Positions 43,910-51,471 of a stretch of 64,000 nucleotides of DNA are shown here, piece after piece. The stretch is from Rickettsiales bacterium. GTDB lineage: Bacteria; Pseudomonadota; Alphaproteobacteria; Rickettsiales; UBA8987. A program made the translations under genes and the position numbers. Position 1 is the stretch's first letter, and each line of letters opens with the position of its first letter. The notes below the pieces were generated by a model that was not told where the DNA came from, searched no databases, and was given only the letters and a program-made list of their open reading frames with translations. Location of the stretch: the NCBI GenBank assembly GCA_020630095.1, contig JAHDCD010000007.1:1-64000 (forward strand). Reading direction: 5' to 3'.

Positions 43910-44536
43910 TTATTGTCCTAGATCGTCGCCATATAATTTCTTTAGGCTTTCGATTGCTTCAGGCATAACGTCTACCGAGTTTAAGTCTCCAATTACGGCG
44001 CAAGCTATGCGTGGGCCGGAACCGCCATTTTGTTCCTTATAGTGGCTGTCCGCATTTTCATGGATAATTAGAGCAGAGCCATCTTTATCTAAAAGTTGGT
44101 GCATGCCGTAGTCTAGATTTAAGAATGTAGAGAATGTTTCGAACTGAGTTGAGCCATCTTCATATACAAATAAATTTGCAAGATTGCCGCGTTGTGGGCC
44201 TTTTGAGTCTAGTAAGCCGTTAGGTTTTTTACCGCCTATGTGCATGCCAGATTTTTTGAAGCCTTCGGCAAAGTCTGAACAATCGCCCTTCATGTGGAAG
44301 TGCATGCCGTGTTTGCCAGGTGGAAGGTCGAACGCATCTATTGATAATAGTACGCCTTTAGGGCCTTGCTGTATTTCAATGTTGCCGATTTCTTCGCCTT
44401 GTTTGTTTATTATTACGCCGGCTGCGGTTTTGGCAGAATAATATTCGCGCCAAAAGGTAAAGCCTAGTTTAACGATTATGAAGCCTAAGATGGCTAGAAG
44501 TGAAGCGCGTCCGATAATTTCGTAAATGTTTTTCAT
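43910..44536 (-). CDS. sodC: Membrane-anchored SodC-like superoxide dismutase, probably copper-only
   Basis: Periplasm-facing superoxide dismutase of the Cu/Zn fold. The 208-residue product has an N-terminal membrane helix (ASLLAILGFIIVKLGFTF). The fold shows GKHGMHFHMKGDC with copper ligands H79 and H81, SGMH with H99 and LIIHENADSH with H159, plus the disulfide pair C86/C179. The zinc site looks lost: the segment aligning with GHLGDL reads GNLANL (N118 and N121 in place of His and Asp), and no His is found at the preceding zinc position. I therefore expect a copper-only enzyme. It is 9 bases downstream of birA. Confidence 0.88.
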   Translation of the reverse strand: MKNIYEIIGRASLLAILGFIIVKLGFTFWREYYSAKTAAGVIINKQGEEIGNIEIQQGPKGVLLSIDAFDLPPGKHGMHFHMKGDCSDFAEGFKKSGMHIGGKKPNGLLDSKGPQRGNLANLFVYEDGSTQFETFSTFLNLDYGMHQLLDKDGSALIIHENADSHYKEQNGGSGPRIACAVIGDLNSVDVMPEAIESLKKLYGDDLGQ

Positions 44537-44545
44537 TTTTATACT

Positions 44546-45223
44546 CTATATAATTTCTCCGAAGTTTATAGTTTCGGGTTTGTTGTTGTTATTTATTACT
44601 AAGTTACCCTTGTTGTCTATAAAAGAAATGTTTCCCGTATAGGTTGTATTATTATCACTAATAGTTACTTTTTCGTTAATAAAAGCGAGATTTTTATTAA
44701 TTTTTTTAATTACTTCATTTTCATTCAGTTTTTCAAATTTGTTAAACTGTTTCAGTACTTGGTTTAGAAGGTCATTTTTATTGATTTCAATTCCTTCGTT
44801 AATTAGTGATGTGGTTTTATAAAGAGTGTTATCTGTTGGATGGTTAGTAATATTTATACCAAAGCCGATGATTACATTGCTCTTAGATTTTTCTATCAGA
44901 ATGCCGGCTAGTTTTTTTCCGCTAAGTAAAATGTCGTTTGGCCATTTTATTTTGGAGTTCGGAATTGTAGATTGAATGGCTAGTGCGGTAATAAAAGGAA
45001 AGTAAAAGGGTTCTTTTACAGGTGCGTTTTTAATTAGGATTGAGGCAAATAAATTACCCTCGTCTGAGATCCATGTTCTATCCTTCCTGCCTTTACCATT
45101 GCTTTGGTTGTTGGCGGTTAACACGGTATAATTGTTTAACTCAGTAGACTTGCGTTTTAGTTCCTCGTTAGTGCTATCTATTGAATTAAGTTTGATTATT
45201 GTGAATTTTTCACTATCTGTCAT
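44546..45223 (-). CDS. birA: Biotin--[acetyl-CoA-carboxylase] ligase BirA, catalytic type
   Basis: Attaches biotin to the carboxyl carrier protein. The 225-residue product begins directly with the catalytic domain (IIKLNSIDSTNEELKRKS). It has the adenylate-binding GKGRKDRTWISDEGNLFASI (variant of GRGRxxR), KWPNDILLSGKKLAGILIE and VIIGFGINI. A small C-terminal SH3-like domain (NEKVTISDNNTTYTG) follows. No N-terminal winged helix is present, so it is not a repressor. It diverges from tatA across 15 bases. Confidence 0.95.
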   Translation of the reverse strand: MTDSEKFTIIKLNSIDSTNEELKRKSTELNNYTVLTANNQSNGKGRKDRTWISDEGNLFASILIKNAPVKEPFYFPFITALAIQSTIPNSKIKWPNDILLSGKKLAGILIEKSKSNVIIGFGINITNHPTDNTLYKTTSLINEGIEINKNDLLNQVLKQFNKFEKLNENEVIKKINKNLAFINEKVTISDNNTTYTGNISFIDNKGNLVINNNNKPETINFGEII

Positions 45224-45238
45224 GAGAGGTATATTATT

Positions 45239-45421
45239 ATGTCAATTGGTTGGTTACAAATAGTTTTAATTATCGTTCTTGTTCTTATTTTATTTGGTGC
45301 AGGTAAATTGCCTAAAGTTATGGGTGATATTGGCAAGGGAATGAAGAACTTTAAAGATGGTTTAAATACTAAAGACGAAGAAGAGGCTGAGGATAACAAG
45401 CCTGAGAGTAAAAAGAAGTGA
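45239..45421 (+). CDS. tatA: Twin-arginine translocase subunit TatA
   Basis: Forms the pore part of the Tat pathway. The 60-residue product has one N-terminal membrane helix (WLQIVLIIVLVLILFGAGKLP), the conserved FGxxKLP hinge, an amphipathic helix (MGDIGKGMKNFKDGL) and a charged tail. tatB and tatC are not adjacent. Its stop overlaps the GTG of cysH by 3 bases (GTGA), so the two are translationally coupled, an unusual pairing. Confidence 0.94.
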   Translation: MSIGWLQIVLIIVLVLILFGAGKLPKVMGDIGKGMKNFKDGLNTKDEEEAEDNKPESKKK

Positions 45422-46152
45422 GTGTAGTTGAATTACAGAAAAAATATGAGGCGGTTACTAGCCCTCATGAATTATTAGAAGCTCTGGTGAATGATGAATT
45501 TTCAGGCGAGGTTGCCGCGTTTTCATCCTTTGGGGCATATTCGGCATTGTTATTATCTATTGTGGCTGAGGTTAATCCTAATACGCCAATTTTATTTTTA
45601 GAAACAGGGAAGCATTTTAAGGAAACCTTGGATTATGTAGATAATATTGAAAGGCTACTTGGCTTGAAGAATCTTATTAGGCTTACGCCACCTAAAGATT
45701 TATTAGAAGCGCATGATCCGGAAGGTGTACTTTGGTACAGTAATGTTGATAAATGCTGTGGGATTAGGAAGGTTACGCCTCTTAATAGGCATTTAGATGA
45801 AGCTAACTATAAGGCTGTAATTACAGGTAGAAGGCGTTACCAAACATCTGACAGAGCTGACTTGAAGCTTATTGAAGAAGATGAGAATAATAGGATTCGT
45901 GTTAACCCGTTAGGTTTTTGGGATAAAGATACGATTATCGAAGAATTTAATAAAAGAAATTTACCTCAGCACCCGCTAGTTGAAAAGGGTTATTTATCAA
46001 TAGGTTGTGAGCCTTGTACTAGGGTTGTTAAGCCTGGGGAAGACCCGCGTTCTGGTCGTTGGAGTCATACACAGGATAAGTATGAAGGGCAGAAAACGGA
46101 ATGTGGTTTGCATACAGATGCATCTGCAAAAGATTGGTCTAAAGATGGTTAA
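45418..46152 (+). CDS. cysH: Adenylyl-sulfate reductase (CysH family, Fe-S type)
   Basis: Reduces activated sulfate to sulfite with thioredoxin. The 244-residue product has the PP-loop-like AFSSFGAYSALLL, and ITGRRRYQTSDRA. Two cysteine pairs (C113-C114 in DKCCGIRKV, C197-C200 in GCEPC) bind a [4Fe-4S] cluster, which marks APS- rather than PAPS-specific reductases. The C-terminal ECGLHT carries the catalytic Cys (C229). The start is GTG. Sulfate activation genes are not in the window; metY at 53642 can take up the resulting sulfide. Confidence 0.94.
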   Translation: MSVVELQKKYEAVTSPHELLEALVNDEFSGEVAAFSSFGAYSALLLSIVAEVNPNTPILFLETGKHFKETLDYVDNIERLLGLKNLIRLTPPKDLLEAHDPEGVLWYSNVDKCCGIRKVTPLNRHLDEANYKAVITGRRRYQTSDRADLKLIEEDENNRIRVNPLGFWDKDTIIEEFNKRNLPQHPLVEKGYLSIGCEPCTRVVKPGEDPRSGRWSHTQDKYEGQKTECGLHTDASAKDWSKDG

Positions 46153-46967
46153 GTTCTAATTGTAATTTTATTGATTTTACGAGGATCTGCTTCGGTGATC
46201 TCGAATTCAATTTTCTTGCCTTTTTTAGGCTCGAATACGGCAACTTCACCAACTGTTGGGATTCTACCTAGAAGTTCGTAAATAAAGCCTCCAAGAGTTT
46301 CAAAGTCATCATCTTTTGCGTCTACTTCTAACTTACAGCCAATAACTTCTTCAACTTCTTCAATTTCAACTCTGGCAGATGAGTCAAAAACATTGTCGCT
46401 AACTTTATAGATAATTGCATCATCGTCATCATCATGTTCGTCTTCAATTTCGCCGACAATAATTTCCATTAAATTCTCAAGAGTAACTAGACCAGATGTT
46501 CCGCCATATTCATCAATAACGAATGCCATGTGGATTCTATCCGCTTGCATTTTCATTAGCAGAGTGCTGGTTTTCATTGAATGTGGTACAAAAAGTGCAG
46601 GACGAACAAGCTCTTTTACTGTAGGCTTTTTGCCATTTATAACTTCGGCTAGTAAATCTTTGATGTGTAGGAAGCCAACAATATCATCAATGTTGGTTTT
46701 ATATACAGGCATACGCGTGCGGATATTGCTTTGGAATATCTTCTTAATTTGTTCGAAGTTGGTGTTAACTTCAACGGATACGAAATCTGCGCGAGGAATC
46801 ATAACTTCACTAACTTCCATTTCAGAGAATGAAACTACGTTACGTAAGATAGATTTTTCTTCATTAGAAATGGAGTCGGAAGAGGATTCTTGCTCTTCAA
46901 TAACTTCTTCTATTGAGTCCTTTAAGGATGTTTCAGATTTTGAGAATATATTCTTCATTGCGAACAT
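46149..46967 (-). CDS. corC: CBS-domain CorC/HlyC-type protein
   Basis: Cytosolic protein of the CorC (YbeX) family, linked to magnesium/cobalt efflux or membrane stress. The 272-residue product has a leading acidic region and the conserved VSEVMIPRADFVSVEV. A CBS pair follows (TRMPVYKTNIDDIVGFLHIKDLL, and AFVIDEYGGTSGLVTLENLMEIIVGEIEDEHD), with a C-terminal transporter-associated domain (GCKLEVDAKDDDFETLGGFI). A second ATG three codons in is possible. It overlaps cysH convergently by 4 bases. A membrane CNNM-type relative lies at 48133. Confidence 0.92.
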   Translation of the reverse strand: MFAMKNIFSKSETSLKDSIEEVIEEQESSSDSISNEEKSILRNVVSFSEMEVSEVMIPRADFVSVEVNTNFEQIKKIFQSNIRTRMPVYKTNIDDIVGFLHIKDLLAEVINGKKPTVKELVRPALFVPHSMKTSTLLMKMQADRIHMAFVIDEYGGTSGLVTLENLMEIIVGEIEDEHDDDDDAIIYKVSDNVFDSSARVEIEEVEEVIGCKLEVDAKDDDFETLGGFIYELLGRIPTVGEVAVFEPKKGKKIEFEITEADPRKINKITIRT

Positions 46968-47015
46968 ATATTATATAGTGAAATATTTAAGTATTTCAAC
47001 CATCTTTGTATTTTA

Positions 47016-47056
47016 TTAACATCCTTAACTATTGGTTAACTTAATTTTGCTATAAT
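47016..47056 (+). promoter_or_regulatory. CtrA-box promoter (three TTAAC units) of the 47073 gene
   Basis: TTAAC at 47016, 47025 and 47036; the last two have the 11-bp CtrA period. Ten bases later is TATAAT (47051-47056). The predicted start near 47063 leaves a 10-base leader with AGGAGAA. The site TTAACTATTGGTTAAC is one base different from that at 25875. It lies in the divergent gap with corC. Confidence 0.78.
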
Positions 47057-47072
47057 AAGGGGTAGGAGAAGT

Positions 47073-47429
47073 ATGGAGGTTAGATTTTTATTAAAAAGAT
47101 CTGAGGGGCATTTAGATGCGCTCTTAACGAATTATTTTAGCAATGCAGTTAGCAGTATATATGCTTCGCGTGAGGATAATGCTATTGCTTGGTTATCCTT
47201 TTTTTCACATTTAGCAGGGGTTAAGGGGGCAAGGTTAGAAGCTTCAAGTAAAGATCTTATGCTAAAAAATCCTAATTATCCTTACAATAAGGCTATACGC
47301 GACTTTGGCGAAGCTAGGATGTATTTGAGAGGCTTAATTGCTGATGTATATGATAAAAGTGAAATATCATCTAAGGAGTTATTATTGTTATATTCGTATG
47401 AAAAGTTTAAGAATTTACTAGATGAGTAA
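47073..47429 (+). CDS. Small orphan protein under a CtrA-box promoter
   Basis: Not recognised. The 118-residue cytosolic product is helical (HLDALLTNYFSNAVSSIYA, WLSFFSHLAGVKGARLEA, FGEARMYLRGLIADVYD) with no motif I can assign. An AGGAG ribosome site lies 5 bases before the ATG. The gene precedes ccmC by 23 bases, so the CtrA-type promoter may also feed ccmC and the CBS protein behind it. Confidence 0.78.
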   Translation: MEVRFLLKRSEGHLDALLTNYFSNAVSSIYASREDNAIAWLSFFSHLAGVKGARLEASSKDLMLKNPNYPYNKAIRDFGEARMYLRGLIADVYDKSEISSKELLLLYSYEKFKNLLDE

Positions 47430-47452
47430 ATGCGAACTGTTATTGTGGCTTT

Positions 47453-48136
47453 GTGTTAAGGCCAAGATTCATAAAAAGATTTTATAGTTTAAGAAACCTA
47501 TGGTTAGTGCTGTTTGCAGGCTTTTTTTCTGCGTCATTATATTATGGATTATTTTCAGAATTTACTTTTAAAGAGCAGGGCGAGTCATTGCGATGGCTAT
47601 TTATTCATGTGCCATCATCGGTATTTTCGGTGGCAATATATATTGCCGTGGCGGGCTTATGTTCGGGCTATTTAATATGGAAAAACTTAAGTTCATTCTT
47701 ATTTGCTAAAGTTTTGGTTTATATTGGCGCGGTACTTACTGCGGTTTCAATTATAACTGGAATGTTGTGGGGAGTGAAAACTTGGGGTGCTTATTGGGTG
47801 TGGGATGCGCGGTTAACGTCTACATTAATTCAGTTGTTTATATATATTTCACTGCTGATTTTAATTAATGTTTATAAAGATAATATTTATGATGCCGCGA
47901 AGTTCGGCAGTTGGTTTGCGATATTTACCTGTATTAATATTCCAATAGTTAAATATGCGCCTTACATATGGAACACGCATCATCAGAAAAATAGTTTAAT
48001 TACCTCTGAAGGGGTAAAAATGGCGGATGATATTCAGCAGGTACTTTTAATATCATTTTTAGGCCTATTTTTAGGTTCGTTATATTTCCTTAGCATTTTT
48101 GTAAAAAGAGAGCTAAACAAGATTACAAGTAAATGA
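47453..48136 (+). CDS. ccmC: Haem exporter permease CcmC
   Basis: Inner-membrane protein that presents haem to CcmE in cytochrome c maturation. The 227-residue product has six predicted membrane helices. The haem-binding tryptophan-rich periplasmic segment reads WGVKTWGAYWVWDARLTS. The conserved histidines are in LFIHVPSS and WNTHHQ. A GTG start is used in the absence of an in-frame ATG near the conserved N-terminus. Other ccm genes are not in the window. It overlaps the next gene by 4 bases (ATGA). Confidence 0.93.
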   Translation: MLRPRFIKRFYSLRNLWLVLFAGFFSASLYYGLFSEFTFKEQGESLRWLFIHVPSSVFSVAIYIAVAGLCSGYLIWKNLSSFLFAKVLVYIGAVLTAVSIITGMLWGVKTWGAYWVWDARLTSTLIQLFIYISLLILINVYKDNIYDAAKFGSWFAIFTCINIPIVKYAPYIWNTHHQKNSLITSEGVKMADDIQQVLLISFLGLFLGSLYFLSIFVKRELNKITSK

Positions 48137-49389
48137 CTCTAGTAATTATATATATTTTGTTTCTACTTTTATGTTCAGCGTTCTTTTCGGGCTCTGAAAC
48201 GGCGCTTACGGGCGTTTCGCAAACTCGTGTGCATAAGTTGAAATCTGAAGGTGATAGGCGCGGTATTTTACTTGGGCGCTTGCGTGATAAAAAAGAGCAA
48301 TTTATTGGCGCAATATTATTAGGCAATAACTTGGTAAATATTTTAGCATCGGCGCTGGCTACTAAAATTGCCATAGAATGGTACGGTGAGGAAGGGGTTT
48401 TTATCGCTACCATTGTTATGACTTTAATGGTGCTGATATTTTCAGAAGTTTTACCAAAAACCTTTGCCATTCAAAATACGGATAAAGTGGCCTTATTTGT
48501 TTCGCCGATATTTACTATTCTGATTTATGTTTTTTATCCGATAACGTTTGTAGTAAACAAAATTGTTTCATTTTTCCTATGGTTGTTGCGCTTGAATAAG
48601 GTTGCTTTGGACGAAATAGACGGCAAGGAAGATTTGCGTGGTGCGATAGAGATGCATCATGATGAAGGCGATGTTGTTAAAGATGATAAGGATATGATGG
48701 CATCTATTTTAGACTTATCTGAGCGCGAGGTTAAGGATGGTATGATCCATCGTTCGGAGATGGTTACAATTAATGCTAATGATGATGTATCTGAGATTAT
48801 TAAGAAATGCGCTAATGGTGCATATACGCGTGTGCCAGTTTATGAGGGTAAGGGCGATAATATAATCGGTATTTTACATTCGCGTGATTTAATGCGTGCT
48901 ATCCATAATCATGGTATTGATGGAATTATAGATATTAGGCCTATTTTGAAGGAGGCGTGGTTTGTTCCTGAAAATCGTAAACTAAAAGATCAGCTAGATG
49001 CATTTAAACGTAAGCAAAATCATTTTGCGCTTGTAGTAGATGAATATGGTGAGCTACTTGGGTTGATTACCATGGAAGATATTTTAGAGGAAATCGTTGG
49101 TCATATTGAAGATGAGCATGATAAATCTAGGCAGGATATCCGCGAGTTAAAGAAAGGCGGTTACATGATTAAAGGTGATGTTCATATTCGTGATATTAAT
49201 CGCGAACTTGATTGGGATTTACCGATACTTGACCATGAATCTAATACAATTGCAGGGCTGGTAATTAACGAAGCGCAAGTTATTCCAGCAGAAGGGCAGA
49301 TATTCCATTACCATAAAGTAATGTTTAAGATTATTAAAAAGGATAAGAATAAAATTAGTCTTATTCAGGCAGAAAAAATAGAGGATTAG
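48133..49389 (+). CDS. CNNM/CBS-domain membrane protein (CorB/HlyC family)
   Basis: Predicted magnesium-linked membrane protein. The 418-residue product has a DUF21/CNNM domain of three to four helices (ILFLLLCSAFFSGSETALTGVS, NNLVNILASALATKIA, EVLPKTFA). A CBS pair follows (VKDGMIHRSEMVTI, TRVPVYEGKGDNIIGILHSRDLM, ALVVDEYGELLGLITMEDILEEIVGHIEDEHD) and a C-terminal CorC-HlyC domain. Intact Asn/Ser-rich transport motifs are kept. It is coupled to ccmC upstream and to a 61-residue membrane protein one base downstream. Confidence 0.93.
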   Translation: MTLVIIYILFLLLCSAFFSGSETALTGVSQTRVHKLKSEGDRRGILLGRLRDKKEQFIGAILLGNNLVNILASALATKIAIEWYGEEGVFIATIVMTLMVLIFSEVLPKTFAIQNTDKVALFVSPIFTILIYVFYPITFVVNKIVSFFLWLLRLNKVALDEIDGKEDLRGAIEMHHDEGDVVKDDKDMMASILDLSEREVKDGMIHRSEMVTINANDDVSEIIKKCANGAYTRVPVYEGKGDNIIGILHSRDLMRAIHNHGIDGIIDIRPILKEAWFVPENRKLKDQLDAFKRKQNHFALVVDEYGELLGLITMEDILEEIVGHIEDEHDKSRQDIRELKKGGYMIKGDVHIRDINRELDWDLPILDHESNTIAGLVINEAQVIPAEGQIFHYHKVMFKIIKKDKNKISLIQAEKIED

Positions 49390-49390
49390 T

Positions 49391-49576
49391 ATGTTAGAAT
49401 TATTTAATGAATTTTATGATTATCTATTAAAAATGGATTTAGCTAGCTTTGCAGGGTTTTGGGAGTGGTTAAATAATGCGCCAACATCTGTAGCAGTGTT
49501 TATTGTAGTTGGAATTTTAGGTTTATTGGTTGGTTTATGGGCAATTATTCATGCTACATTTACCCCGTTTGATTAA
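49391..49576 (+). CDS. Small membrane protein, 61 residues
   Basis: Not a family I can name. It has an amphipathic N-terminal part rich in Phe/Trp (FNEFYDYLLKMDLASFAGFWEWL). One membrane helix (VAVFIVVGILGLLVGLWAIIH) ends just before TFTPFD. It begins one base after the CBS membrane protein stop and is therefore co-transcribed and possibly an accessory subunit. The 6S RNA promoter follows immediately. Confidence 0.75.
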   Translation: MLELFNEFYDYLLKMDLASFAGFWEWLNNAPTSVAVFIVVGILGLLVGLWAIIHATFTPFD

Positions 49577-49588
49577 ATTCCTTGGGGG

Positions 49589-49616
49589 TTGAAACCTTTT
49601 CGTTAACTGATATAAT
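49589..49616 (+). promoter_or_regulatory. Sigma-70 promoter of the 6S RNA
   Basis: TTGAAA (49589-49594), a 16-base spacer containing GTTAAC, and TATAAT (49611-49616). The expected start is at 49623-49625. Confidence 0.78.
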
Positions 49617-49624
49617 AATTATTA

Positions 49625-49777
49625 GATACTGCGGTGCTCGTTAGGTAACACTATACACTACAGTCCGATGATCATTCCTTCGGGAGTCGCCACTTGTGAG
49701 GTTTTGGCTTTGCTATGTGACACCCACCTATACTTAATAGGGGCTACAGGAATATGAACCGACGGTACGGTGGTATC
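49625..49777 (+). ncRNA. ssrS: 6S RNA
   Basis: Regulatory RNA that sequesters sigma-70 RNA polymerase. The 153-nt segment has a closing stem (GATACTGC with the 3' end CGGTGGTATC, partly G-U). The internal run GTGACACCCACC ... AGGGGCTACAG corresponds to the GACAC-CACC ... AGGGUUACAG block of the E. coli RNA. An extended hairpin with ATTCCTTCGGGAGT lies in the middle. A sigma-70 promoter precedes it and no frame longer than a few codons covers it. The 3' end is inferred from pairing. Confidence 0.78.
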
Positions 49778-49796
49778 TATTTCTAGGATATTTCCT

Positions 49797-49828
49797 TTAA
49801 CACTTTCTTAACAAATTTTTGGTATAAT
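49797..49828 (+). promoter_or_regulatory. CtrA-box promoter of a small membrane peptide
   Basis: TTAAC at 49797-49801 and TTAAC at 49808-49812 (11-bp period) are followed by 10 bases and TATAAT (49823-49828). The start near 49835 gives a 74-base leader containing a perfect hairpin TTAACCC-gga-GGGTTAA (49856-49872) that encloses a GGAGG sequence. Confidence 0.75.
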
Positions 49829-49908
49829 TGAGGTAATTGTGTTCTTTTTAGAACTTTAACCCGGAGGGTTAACTGATTTGAATGCAAACAACTAACTAAA
49901 TAAAAAAT

Positions 49909-50037
49909 ATGGAAGATTCAAGAATCCTCGTCGGCTCTGCTATTTTAATTATAGTCGGTTTGATTTTGTTGCTTAGGCTACCAAAATCTAAATTCGGCAT
50001 TTTCAGATATAACGATAAGGGGAAGAGGGTGAAATAA
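49909..50037 (+). CDS. 42-residue single-helix membrane peptide
   Basis: Short frame: MEDSRILVG, a hydrophobic helix (SAILIIVGLILLLRLP), then a basic tail (KSKFGIFRYNDKGKRVK). This inside-positive pattern, a CtrA-type promoter, and a strong terminator 31 bases after the stop make it a credible gene. No good ribosome site is seen near the ATG, and a GGAGG 40 bases upstream is in a hairpin. Function unknown; no homologue is recognised. Confidence 0.65.
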   Translation: MEDSRILVGSAILIIVGLILLLRLPKSKFGIFRYNDKGKRVK

Positions 50038-50068
50038 ACCTCTTTTCTTTCAGAAGCTTTATTGGAAT

Positions 50069-50101
50069 AAAGGGTGGCGTGAGCTACCCTTTGTTTTTTT
50101 A
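50069..50101 (+). terminator. Rho-independent terminator between the small peptide and trpE
   Basis: Stem AAAGGGTGGC / GCTACCCTTT (one G-U) with loop GTGA, followed by GTTTTTTT. It ends the plus-strand transcript and touches the trpE stop on the other strand. Confidence 0.9.
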
Positions 50102-51457
50102 TTCACAAGCTTTGATGATACTCATCATCTTATTTTCAGTCTCATAATATTCAGATTCAGGGTCGGAATCGTAAACAATGCCGCCGCCAGCTTGCGCGTA
50201 AATGTAGCCATCTTTAATTAGTGCGGTGCGTAGATTTATGCAGGTGTCCATATTGCCATTACCAGCAAAGTAGCCAACTGTTCCCGCGTAGAATGAGCGT
50301 TGAACTTGCTCTAATTCTTCGATTATTTCCATAGCGCGTATTTTAGGTGCGCCAGATGTTGTACCTGCTGGGAAGCCAGCAATAAGTGCATCTATAGCGT
50401 CTTTATTTTCGGCTAATTCGCCTTCAACATTTGATACAATATGCATTACATGGCTGTAACGTTCGATTATAAAACTTTCGGTAACTTCTACGTTGTTAGC
50501 AACGCGGCCAAGGTCGTTTCTGCCTAAATCAAGTAGCATTAAATGTTCTGCGCGCTCTTTAATGTCGGCAAGTAATTCGGCTTCTAAGGCTTTATCTTCA
50601 GTTTCATTTGCACCACGTTTACGAGTACCTGCAATAGGGCGGATAGTGGCTTTGCCATCTTCCACGCGAACCATAATTTCAGGAGATGAGCCGATGATTT
50701 CAGCATCACCAAATTTGCAGTAAAACATATATGGCGAAGGGTTTAAACGGCGCAAGTTACGGTAGAAATTAAAGCCGTCACCAGTAAATTTTGCGCGTTT
50801 ACGGCGCGAGGGTACAATTTGGAAAATATCGCCAGCCTTTATGTATTCTTTTGCATTTTCTACGATTTGTTTATATTCGGCCTTTTCTATTTCAGCTTCA
50901 AACTCGCCAACGCTGATTGCCTTTGTTTCTGGCGTGTTTGCATTAAGTCTTTCAAAAACTTCTTTTACTAGGCTGTTTGCTTCTGCCTCGTTAATTCCTC
51001 TTAAAATTAGGTATGCGCTATCATAGGAGTTGTCAAAAATTATGGTAATTTTAGGAGCGAAATATTGGCTAAGTGGGATATTTATTTTATCCTCGTTAGT
51101 GGTTGGTAAGTCCTCCATAAACTTTACCATGTCGTAATTCATGTAGCCAAATATACCTTCTGCCATTGGTGGTAAATCTTGGGCAAAAGCGTTTGTTTTA
51201 CTGGTGTTTTGGATGAATTTACGAAGTTCATTAAAGGGCTCTGTTTTAGAATCTTTAGTGAAGGTGAATGTTTCATAAGGGTCTAGCGCGATAACGGAAT
51301 ATCTACCGCGGCGCTCGCCACCTATTACGGATTCAAATAAAACATGGGTGTCAGATACATCACGCAGTTTAAGTAGCGCTGAAACGGGGGTTATATCATC
51401 CGCGTTAAATTTAACGTAATGGAAGTTATTTTGACTATGTAATTGAAAATTCTCCAT
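50099..51457 (-). CDS. trpE: Anthranilate synthase component I
   Basis: Converts chorismate and ammonia to anthranilate, first step of tryptophan synthesis. The 452-residue product has the N-terminal feedback segment LFESVIGGERRGRYSVIALDP typical of TrpE. The chorismate-binding signatures are IFQIVPSRRKRAKF, PYMFYCKFGDAEIIGSSPE, RPIAGTRKRG, LLDLGRNDLGRVA and AGFPAGTTSGAPKIRAMEII. PabB is an alternative but fits the N-terminus less well. It diverges from the amidotransferase gene with only 14 bases between starts, an uncommon layout since trpE and trpG usually run together. Confidence 0.9.
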   Translation of the reverse strand: MENFQLHSQNNFHYVKFNADDITPVSALLKLRDVSDTHVLFESVIGGERRGRYSVIALDPYETFTFTKDSKTEPFNELRKFIQNTSKTNAFAQDLPPMAEGIFGYMNYDMVKFMEDLPTTNEDKINIPLSQYFAPKITIIFDNSYDSAYLILRGINEAEANSLVKEVFERLNANTPETKAISVGEFEAEIEKAEYKQIVENAKEYIKAGDIFQIVPSRRKRAKFTGDGFNFYRNLRRLNPSPYMFYCKFGDAEIIGSSPEIMVRVEDGKATIRPIAGTRKRGANETEDKALEAELLADIKERAEHLMLLDLGRNDLGRVANNVEVTESFIIERYSHVMHIVSNVEGELAENKDAIDALIAGFPAGTTSGAPKIRAMEIIEELEQVQRSFYAGTVGYFAGNGNMDTCINLRTALIKDGYIYAQAGGGIVYDSDPESEYYETENKMMSIIKACE

Positions 51458-51471
51458 TATAATGCCTTGTA

